A stretch of 64,000 bases of DNA from Mactra quadrangularis (taxonomy: Eukaryota; Mollusca; Bivalvia; Venerida; Mactridae): contig CM046295.1 of assembly GCA_025267735.1 (NCBI GenBank), forward strand, positions 18,570,938 to 18,634,937, in the 5' to 3' direction. Below the pieces are notes generated by a model. That model ran no database searches. It was not told where the DNA came from and saw only the letters and a list, made by a program, of their open reading frames with translations. The position numbers were made by a program, and so were the translations under genes. Shown piece by piece: positions 36,101 through 44,400 of this stretch (position 1 is the first letter of the stretch; each line of letters begins with the position of its first letter).

Positions 36101-38556
36101 AAAGAAAATACTTATTCCAAAACACGGAAAAAAAACGAACATTCACGACTTTTACCGAATCAATATTTTGTAATCAATTCGCATTTTCTGTCAATTTGAC
36201 ATACAGATTCAATAGACTTATTCATGCCTAATCACGGAAAAAACGAAAATGTACGAATTTTACCGCATCAGTTTTTACAAGCAATCTATTATTTTTTTCA
36301 CGTCAAAAAGTTTAAGCATACCAACTTTAAGCTAATCACGGAGAAAAACGAAATTTCGCGATCAAAACCGAATCAATAATTCGCTATGAATTAAATTATT
36401 TCGTCATATACCCTTAGTTCATCACGAACATATACGAATTTCTACGAAATGATACCTTATAAATATTGCGTAATAAATCGGTTCATTTTTTCAATAACTC
36501 TATGTTAATATTGAGCATATACGGAATTTCACGAACAATACCGAATCAGTTTTCCGTTATAAATCGGATTGTTCCGTAATATTGTCAAATAGAACACAAT
36601 AATAGTTTACCCTACTCGTTAATCAATATATTTGTCAATATATATTCATGTATAATTGTTATAAATCTATAAATGTGTCCATTATTATGTTAAACCATCA
36701 TTTTTATGGTGATAAACAATATAGTGTAAGATACGTTACCTTGCTCAGTAAACGCGCTGACACAAATAATGATATCCATTAAAAATGCAAACATATTTTT
36801 GTAATATAATTAAGAGTAACAGTTGTCATATGCATCATATTATATTATTATTGTTTTATATTATTTTCCATATTTATTTAAGGTTACATGTTTTGTCGTC
36901 CGATAAAAATGCAAACATATTTTGTAATATAACTAAAAGTTTCCTGTTGTCTTTATATAACATGCATTATTATTTTATAATAGTATATTTTATATATTTC
37001 ATATATTTATTTTAGGTTATTGAGATCAACGCTGACCTCCAAATTGTAAACATACGTGACATTGAATATATTTATGAAGGCTGACAGTAAAAGTGATACA
37101 ATAGTATAAAAGGTATTATATAGCACTTGTGTTTCCTCTTTTATACTCAAGTTTTTATGGCCAATTAGAGTCGTAGAGTTTAAGATGTATATTGTGTCCA
37201 CAATGCAGTACTGAATTAGCAGCCCGGTTTGAAAGAGGTTGCTTAAATTGTAACGTAATTTAACCACAGCGTCGGACATATCGAGGCAGATTGCCGAACC
37301 TATTTCCCGCAATTGTTTAATTTTATTTCATACAAATTTTGCTCCTTAAGTCGAAAATATGCTAACTCACTGCAAACGGTTTAAATTTATGGAGAAACTG
37401 AGCAATAAATTATTTCACAATTTGAAAGAACACAACAATTGTAATTGTTTTCATGTTGCACATACATGAAATTTCCGGTTTGAAAATTTGTTCATTTATT
37501 TTATGACTGAAGTAAATCGTTTTGGAATTTAATTTCTTGATAGTTTTTTGCAAAGTTGATTGATTAAAGGCGATCAATTATTGTAACCATTTGTAATAAC
37601 TGCAATATTTAATTTAGCCATTATTCATTATACATACATCGTAAAACCTCGGTCATTTCCGTATGCTTCGATTAATAGAAGCTATTTCCGTAACTTTCCG
37701 GTCAATATCGGATATTTTAAAGCATCGGAAATGTCCGTAACTTACGTTAAATTTCGAATATTTTCGTAAACTTAGTAAAAAATCGGATTATACCAGATCT
37801 TAATTAATACATTTTTGGTTAAAAACTTCTTGGTTAATTATTCAAACTACTTTCAACTCTTACCAATAAAAATAGATAGTAAAAAGTCATTATGATGTCA
37901 TCATTACTGGTTTTGTGACTGAATAAACGTTTCTTATAAAAAGTTAAATTCGTCTGAACATTTTCTATAGTTTAGATGCGAAATAACCTTGATTATCAAA
38001 GTTTTTTGCGTGACTCCGAATCATTTGAATAGTAGCTTGTAATAACTTTATTAAGATGTAGTTTGAAATAAGTTTTAGAGAACCTTGCAAAAAATATATA
38101 ATTGTTTAAGAATAGGTAAAATGATAAGCATTTCAATGAAAAAATGTAAATGTATGCATTATGAATACCATGAAAATGTGTAAAAATAATAATTATATTG
38201 AAAATCATGTAAAGCCCAAAATTAAATTTATGTAACGTATGAAATATCATGTAAATGAATAAATTTATGAAATGATATGTTAACATATGAACAAGAATGA
38301 AAATGTCTCGCAATTAATCTCTTAATACCACCTCAATCATGTAAAAAGAATGTATATATACAAATATGAAAAAATGGCGATTTACCTTAACGCCGCCACA
38401 GTTTAGCTGCATGTAATTGTAATTCTTCGCCGTATGGAAACCATACTTCCACATCACAGCTCTGTTTGGTGGGTCATACAAAGATCCTGAGCCAGAAATT
38501 TGTAAAGGTCCAGTCAGGCACACCACTAAAAATAGTATACAAAGTCTTCCTGCCAT
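19907..38556 (-). CDS. AA15 LPMO-like domain without histidine brace, fused to a giant low-complexity tail
   Basis: Six exons join in frame: 38556-38386, 26806-26644, 26094-25969, 25493-25371, 25057-24904 and 24125-19907, giving about 1,651 residues. Residues 1-22 form a signal peptide (LCILFLVVCLTGPLQ core). Residues 23-245 align with AA15 LPMOs: DPPNRAVMWKYGF, NCGG, NCGVCGD, GFFEFRICP, VTQECLDE, LTCERCVLQWRYHT, ANSWGSDP and NCADI. Both copper-binding histidines are gone: the mature first residue aligns with Ser23 (SGSLYDP against HGRMMDP in the neighbour), and the TANH histidine with Glu123 (LLAFEKG against ITANHFG). The CVGCG pair is replaced by LGLGL. Oxidative chitin or cellulose cleavage is therefore unlikely. 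The last exon adds the tail described separately. An upstream in-frame ATG (38583) would add nine residues. Intron 1 is 11.6 kb. A non-catalytic chitin-matrix role is inferred. Confidence 0.85.
24578..24885 (+). mobile_element. SINE family B, full copy
   Basis: tRNA-like head ('gctagctcagttggtagcac', 'gggttcgattaccggga'), body 'ttggtcatgaaattatttct', end 'cggcgttaaacccaacaaaa'. It ends about 20 bp from the donor of LPMO-like exon 5. Confidence 0.85.
28024..28343 (+). mobile_element. SINE family B, diverged copy
   Basis: 'gtatctcagtcgatacc', 'gggttcgatttaccggcggg', 'ttggttatgaatcaatttct' and end 'cggtgttaaacacaac'. Confidence 0.7.
28344..28605 (-). mobile_element. SINE family C, reverse copy
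   Basis: The reverse complement has a tRNA-like head ('gccgtagtggttagcatgtc', 'cgggttcaagcccggtcgcg'), body 'cctcatggtagggtaagtta' and end block resembling 'gttgaatacgacgtt'. It sits head to tail against the family B copy. Confidence 0.7.
28978..29592. repeat. 0.6 kb near-perfect palindrome (long inverted repeat)
   Basis: The left arm (about 28978-29252) and right arm (about 29322-29592) are reverse complements over about 270 bp with few mismatches, around a spacer of about 70 bp. The outer ends read 'tactaatggacaaaagtctt' and 'aagacttttgtccattagta'; the inner ends read 'gtgtgtgacccccattaacc' and 'gggttaatggggtcacacac'. Open frames on both strands here only reflect the symmetry. Confidence 0.9.
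30437..30545. repeat. MITE family 7, partial copy
   Basis: 'aaaggtactcatttacatat' and 'gtatcaacttttttt' repeat the start of the element at 30.60 kb and resemble the reversed end of the 3.81-4.15 kb copy. Confidence 0.6.
30599..30900. mobile_element. MITE family 7, copy 2
   Basis: Matches the reverse complement of 3811-4150 along its length: 'aggtactcattcacagattt', 'taatgacaattttagtgcaa', 'aaaaatctaccccgtatg' and 'gacacagttacagacactga'. Confidence 0.75.
31099..31429 (+). mobile_element. SINE family D, full copy
   Basis: Head with B-box 'cccgggttcgaatcccatca', body 'ttccttgagcaagaaatttt' and 'gcgagggtggtataattccg', then a (tttac)n tail. Confidence 0.8.
32841..33135 (+). mobile_element. SINE family B, head-deleted copy
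   Basis: 'gccgcccggctagctcagtt' runs straight into 'tatcggttgtgggttcgatt', so about 25 bp of the tRNA-like head are missing compared with the 24.58 kb copy. The body and the 'aacctaacaaaaacaaacaa' tail are intact. Confidence 0.8.
33583..33867 (+). mobile_element. SINE family A, full copy with target duplication
   Basis: Nearly identical in its head to the 3.49 kb copy ('gatagcgcagtcggtagcgc', 'gggttcgaatcccacccg'). Flanked by a perfect 13 bp duplication 'gttaggcaatcaa' (33570-33582 and 33868-33880). Confidence 0.9.
33910..34100 (+). repeat. tRNA-like SINE fragment
   Basis: 'gtgggcgtggccgagtagtg' and 'ccgcgttggttcaaatcaca' look like a Leu/Ser-type tRNA head, followed by 'gagcaagaaactttatccta'. 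A reversed relative lies at about 43.41-43.50 kb. Confidence 0.5.
35207..35542. mobile_element. MITE family 10 (CAGTCCCATAAA ends)
   Basis: A 336 bp element with inverted ends 'cagtcccataaa' and 'tttatgggactg', noticeably richer in GC than the surroundings. Open frames inside have no recognisable domain. Confidence 0.75.
36110..36460. repeat. Diverged tandem repeat, about 85-115 bp units
   Basis: Units start 'atcacggaaaaaacgaaaat' or similar and continue 'tacgaattttaccg'; at least four diverged units are recognisable. Confidence 0.55.
36785..37018. repeat. Two-copy tandem repeat, about 118 bp
   Basis: 'aaaaatgcaaacatattttt' and 'aaaaatgcaaacatattttg' begin two similar AT-rich units, each ending 'atttattt' plus 'aggtta'. 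Confidence 0.65.
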
Positions 38557-38667
38557 ACTTCTTTGATGTTTTTTTCGGAACAATAATATTTTTGCACTTT
38601 TGAAATTAAAAATCCTTGTGAATTATCACAAATTAGAAATAAAAGAATCTGTGGAAAATGAACTTAA

Positions 38668-38673
38668 TATATA
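38668..38673 (-). promoter_or_regulatory. Possible TATA box of the LPMO-like gene
   Basis: 'tatata' on the minus strand within 'tagtatatatta', about 112 bp before the preferred ATG. Weak evidence in AT-rich DNA. Confidence 0.3.
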
Positions 38674-39634
38674 CTAAAGGTTGTTGTCACCAGCGCATTA
38701 AGTCAGAAAAAGTTTTAATCCGACAGTTCTTAGAGTTCAGAAAGGTCGCGAAAACTAGTGACACTGCCCGATAATTCAACGACGTGGCTTAAAACTTAGT
38801 CTAATCTTAAAGTCATTGTGAAATTCAACAAATAAACGGAAATTATTCATGAAACAATCACCGTTACACTCATCCCATCGGTTAACATCGAAAAATCAAG
38901 ACGAATTACTTTGTCGACTGACTTTGATTACGACAACCGAAAACCGTTCAATCAAACTCGCGCCACTTAATGAGTGTCGTAAAATGCATTAATTTTGCGA
39001 CAAATCGTTTTTCCATAGCCATCGATTAAGTGAGTATCGTTTTACGCTCAATACGTGTTTCGTTGACTTGTCGTAAATGATTTGTTATGCTTGACGCGTT
39101 TGGCAATCGTCGCAAGATGTATCCATCATTTTCATTTTCAAACAAAAAACTTAACTAGACCGTGTTCAAAACATTTTAATTTAAAATGTATTTATACGTA
39201 TTAATTTATAAGAATAACGTATTTACAAATCATAGTGTATCACAAGTTGGTCAAAACTGTTTTGACATGTGGACTTTAAACCAATTGCGTTTCCACGATT
39301 CATTGCATCGCCGTGCGTCGTATTTTTGCGTTTTAAAGTTTTTCCTCATTGCATTTTAGACACCTCAATATTTTAACTACCTATTTTATATTTTGATAAA
39401 ATGTTCTTATATTTTGCATATTTTTTTTTAATTCGAAAAGAGTTGACTACTCGTAAACCCTCTACCACGGTGTAATTTACAAAAAATAGTAAAATAAGGC
39501 TTTCAGAACGTGGTTGCATTCAAAAATGAGAAATAAGATAGGGTAACGTGTAGCTGAAGTTAAAGTGCAGTTTAATGTCGAATTCCATATATACATGTTC
39601 ATATTTAACCGACTTTAAAAAGTTGTACGATGAT

Positions 39635-39805
39635 CATTGAAAGCAGGTGATCCCGCACAGTACCCATTTACACCTGGAGTGGAGTAGAACGACTGCAAGT
39701 AAATTTCGTGCTCAAGGAAATTAGATATACTCCCAGTAGGATTTTAACTCAGAACCTCTTGATCCTTATACGAGCGCCCTACTACTGGAAGGCTGGTCCT
39801 GTAGT
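39635..39805 (-). repeat. SINE family D, reverse, partial and decayed
   Basis: 'aggtgatcccgcacagtacc', 'catttacacctggagtgg' and 'cgtgctcaaggaaatta' match the 11.63 and 10.47 kb copies. Confidence 0.6.
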
Positions 39806-40108
39806 TGTAAAATTGGTTTTAGACAAAGGACAAGAAAATGAAAATACAAAAATGTTTATTATACTTTGGATTTCTCATATTTTATCACAGAATTTGACAA
39901 AATAAAAAAAACACTTGTACATGTTTATTGTGCATGCATAAAGATATAGAATTGTTCAAAATAAGGTGAGTCTGAAAGGAAGACGTACATGTATTTCACG
40001 AGGACTTTCTTCATATTTTGGTGAATTTTATTAAACTGTCAGTAGTGCATAGATTTACTCCACTGGTTTAAATACTTGCTAAATCCCGTACATAAATACA
40101 GATATATA

Positions 40109-40492
40109 CAGTTCCCACCAAAAGTTTGGAGACATTTTCAGTGTGTAAGTCTACTGAATAGATTTTATCTAAATTTTGATTACTGTTTATTTTGAAATAC
40201 TTTGGAGTTTTGCATTATTGTTTTAGTTATCAATATAATTATAACTGAGACTACAAAAATAGCATAAAAACTATGTCATGGAAAATTATTACAATAAACA
40301 TGGTTTAAGAGGGCTTTCGGATGTCAGATGCTGAATCTTATAAATAAGTTGCATTCATGGAATTTGTTTCCATTTTATCACTAACATTAACAATACTTAA
40401 ATATATCAAAAATAATTATTCAGCAAATCTAATCAACAAAATTCAAGAATTGTAGTAAATTTCTTTTGTCTCCAAACTTTTGGTGGGTACTA
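40109..40492. mobile_element. Tc1/mariner-type MITE, copy 2
   Basis: 384 bp, exactly the length of copy 1 at 5352, between TA dinucleotides. Ends read 'cagttcccaccaaaagtttg' and 'caaacttttggtgggtacta'. Confidence 0.85.
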
Positions 40493-41440
40493 TATTGTTA
40501 TAAACAGTAAGTATAGAAGTACTGTAGCGAGTATGTGTACGGATATTATCGATTATCAAATAAATATCGAATATTTAAATCAGCGGGGTTAATGCATGCG
40601 TCATTGACAGTTGAATAAATTTTAACAATATGCAATATGGGCAATTAATGCACGTCCGCATAAAGCAGTCATAAAAACACGATTTAATGATGTTGTTGAA
40701 CAATATTAAGTTACATATAGTGCGTACAACATAACAAAACGTATTTTGATCAACATTAAAAATGAGACAATTCATTTCAGGGGTAGGCAGTATTGAAAAT
40801 AAAATTTGTGTAATTGATTTTAACAAAATAAGCATGGTTGATAAACCACCACCACTTTGTAAATCATGCTTGTTATGGTATCTACGCTTTTCATTACACC
40901 AACAACTAAGACACAAGTAAAACATATCACAATTGTTTATTTTTAAGTCATCCTGGGCATCCCTCGTCGTGGGTTAGTTCATTGTATTGTTAATATAAAC
41001 AGTGTTTTGTTTTTTGTTCGAACTATATATAGCATACAAAATGTGTTTACAAAGCTTTGTGTATTTATGACAAGAACTATTTTCCATAAACACAATTTTC
41101 TTGGTGGAACCCTACGAATACTTACAAAATTATTTGTTTAATGGCTGAGGTGTTCTAAACGATTCAAACCATTCCCAAAACTTGGCATTAACATGAATTT
41201 TAAGTTAAAATGAAATTCTGAAATAAAACTAAAATGAAATTGAAGTTAATAAATTTGTTCAAGATCATATTTATATAAATTGAAATTTCTCAGGGAAAAA
41301 AACAACAGATCAGAATATGAAAATACAGAAATAAGGCACTTCGATATTAAATACATAAACACAAAAAAAATCAAAATTAAAAAAAAATGTTATTTTCTAA
41401 AAAACAAAAAAGATAGTTCTTTCGCGGACGAACAAAGTTT

Positions 41441-41446
41441 TTTATT
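41441..41446 (-). promoter_or_regulatory. Polyadenylation signal of the AA15 LPMO gene
   Basis: AATAAA on the minus strand 18 bp beyond the TAA stop (41464-41466). Confidence 0.6.
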
Positions 41447-41463
41447 CTTACTTCTTCAACTTT

Positions 41464-44400
41464 TTACATACAATTGCAATAATCAATGGGACAAAATCCT
41501 CCGTTGCAATGATTCTGGCACCATCCGTTCCAGTAATCTCCAGCAACAACGCCATTAGAGACACACGTGGTGTATGACGTCACATCCGGTTTCTTGGTAG
41601 TTGTGGTTGTTGTTGTTGTTGGACGCTTGGTTGTTTGGGATTTACCCGGAAGTTGAGCAACATCCTTGCAGAGACACGTGTCTTCGGGACAAAGTTTGGT
41701 GGGATCGTTACATTGTTCAGTGCACCTAAAGAAAAGAAATATAAAATTGTTAATAGTCCGCCCAGATATCTCAGTCGGTCGAGCACATGTCTACGAATTG
41801 AGGGGTCGTAGGTTCGATTCCCGGGCAGCACAAACAGTCGTGGAGCTTGGTCATGACATATTTTTCTACGGCCATTCTCCCTCTTACCAATAATTACAAA
41901 TCATGTAGGATAGTTGTCCGTCACTGACGGAAGTCTAGAAGTTGGTTAACAGCTAAATCCAGAGAGTTACCTACAGTGAGTAGGTGGTCTGACCGCCCTG
42001 ATTTGACCTATACATGTACAATGTGTTGCTACGGCGTTTAACCCAAGACAAAAATGCTTTTATCTTTAAAGTGGCCAAGTTTCTATTTTAATGACGGGTA
42101 AATATGTACAAAAATATTGTCGGTTATCCCACGATACATTACTTCGCTATGCTGCGTTTTGTACCGTGGGCCATTTGGTTAGGAAAATCTGGTAGTCATG
42201 AATAATTAATGAAGCAGTTTCATTGGTTCCATAAGGAAACCACTGCGGAAAACTAGCCAATGAAATTAGGCAACATTTTTTTGAAAATAAACATGTATGT
42301 TGATTTCTATTTAAAGTAAGAAAATCCCAGTATGACGTCATTGTTATTAAAGAGTATTTAATTGTAAGATGAGATTTCATTGGGAGAAGATTGGTCTCCC
42401 CTGTCTCATGCATATTCTCGAAAACGAGATTTTGCCTGTCAAATCGCCAACGGTATGTATGGTGTGTATGACGGAAAAAAGGGCGGTGATTGCCAACGAT
42501 AAACTTTAGAGGCCTTGGTTGAAATTTATACATTTTGTCCCGGCTACACTTACCACATATCAAAAACTTGGATTCCTTTCCATACGCTAATGGCTTCACA
42601 CTCTTTCCTTGTTGTGACTACAGCTGGGTTTGGTGTAGATGTCAATGGTTCCGGTATTTCCGTAGTGGTTGTAGTCCTAGTGACGAAACGCTGGACTTTA
42701 ACACATTCGCATTGTTCCGGTGGACAATTTCCATGTGCGCAGGCGTCAGCGCACCATCTTAAAAAAACAAATGATTATATTCGTTACTAAAAATAGATAT
42801 TTTTTACTATAAATAGATATTCGTTACTATAAATAGATATTTGTTACTATAAATAGATATTCGTTACTAAAAAAGATATTTGTTACTATAAATAGATATT
42901 TGCTTCTATAAACAGATATTTGTTACTATAAATAGATATGTGTTACTATAAATAGATATTTGTTCAATAAAACAAAATCATTATTTAAAGAAAATATTAA
43001 ACATTCAGAGGAATCCACTTGTCCAATGCTTATTTACCATTATAGAAATAACTGACGTGACATGTGGTTTGCAAATATTTGTAGTTCAAACACCTCATCA
43101 GTTCACAACGGTACCGCCAAGTGTTGTTTCTAAATCAAGGGAAGTAACTGCTACGAATATTTTAGTACAAGTCTGTGCAATAGTTACTTCCCCTGGATCG
43201 GTTAAATTAGCCAAGCGTTTTTTAGTATGTAAGAGAAGTAAGCTAACTGTTGTATACAGATCCTAATTAATCCCAGTCTACCAAATTAATGGATGTTTGG
43301 GCAGCCACCAAAATTCCACAAATGAGGCATGGTGCTTGCTGTTAAAATGATGTCTTTGGACAATCATATTCATATCCCTATTTCGTAGACTGTAACCATC
43401 AATTCGGATGTATTTTTATGTAATTTGAACCAACACGGATCTGGTTATCCATTGACTAAGTACTGGTCCCAAGTCGTTACCGCTTGGCCACGCCCATTTC
43501 ATGCCCTCGGTTCCGAAAGTTTTATAATTTCTGAAGTTACAATGTTTTTCAAATCTAAATGTCATGCTTACCTATCAAGGTACTCGTTTCCTTGCCATAG
43601 ATTGACAGCTTTACATTCAACACGATTGATAATTTGAACGTTAGGGTCGAGAGTCGTCATCTGAAATCAAACAGAAATATTAACATCGTATGTACAGTAA
43701 AGTTCCACTAATAGAACCATCAAAATTGATAGTCTTAATAGCGCAATAGTCGGTTTATAGGAACCTTTAATCTCTCAAATTATCCATTTGGAATTTACAA
43801 ATCATTCAAACCTGTTGACTTTGCAATAACCAAAGTGGTTTTTATAGTAAAATATTGACTGTTTTCGCCAAGTCCTTATTGAATTTAGTGTTTCTAGAGA
43901 AAAGCAAACAAAAAGTAAGGAAAATTGAAAACCGAAAATTGCTCCTTGCTACTTACAAATAGCTTACATTTAAAGAATATACTCATGGACGGGTACATTT
44001 TGGAATTTTCAGGGGTACGGGGGTCGGACCCCTCTGCCCTCCCGCTGGATCTGCATATGCTTTTATTCTACGATAATTCAATACAAATATTTATACAGTG
44101 TATTTTTTTATTCTAGCACGGCTTTACCAATCGTCCGTAGACCAAAATATCATTTGACTTCGTTTTGTCGACTGGCATTATATAGATTCAAATCGAATGC
44201 AGTTAAAATAGTTTGAACAATAAAAAATCTACCTGGGGTTGCTGGGTTGCCGGAGCAGTCGTCGTTGGTCTTGGGGTCGTTGGCTTAGGGGTCGTCGGTT
44301 TAGGGGTCGTTGGCTTCGGGGTCGTTGGCTTTGGGGTCGTTGTTGTTGTTGTTGTTGTTGATTTGGTTGTAGGGGTCGTGGGTTTTTGTGTAGTTGGTTT

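Larger units (their letters stand above)
26807..38385. other. 11.6 kb intron 1 of the LPMO-like gene
   Basis: No exon of another gene was found inside. It holds SINEs (28.02, 28.34, 31.10, 32.84, 33.58 kb), the long palindrome at 28.98-29.59 kb, MITE family 7 pieces (30.44-30.90 kb), the family 10 MITE (35.21 kb) and tandem repeats (36.1-37.0 kb). The rest is AT-rich and featureless to me. Confidence 0.55.
38557..41440. other. Intergenic region between the two LPMO genes
   Basis: Contains the LPMO-like gene promoter side (38.56-39.0 kb), a partial SINE (39.64 kb) and a Tc1/mariner-like MITE (40.11 kb). The rest, 38.9-39.6 and 40.5-41.4 kb, shows no gene I can support. Confidence 0.5.

Noticed and set aside
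42147..42599. 150-codon minus-strand frame
   Set aside because: It overlaps the LPMO exon 8 region in a different frame and runs into intron; no motif or splice support.
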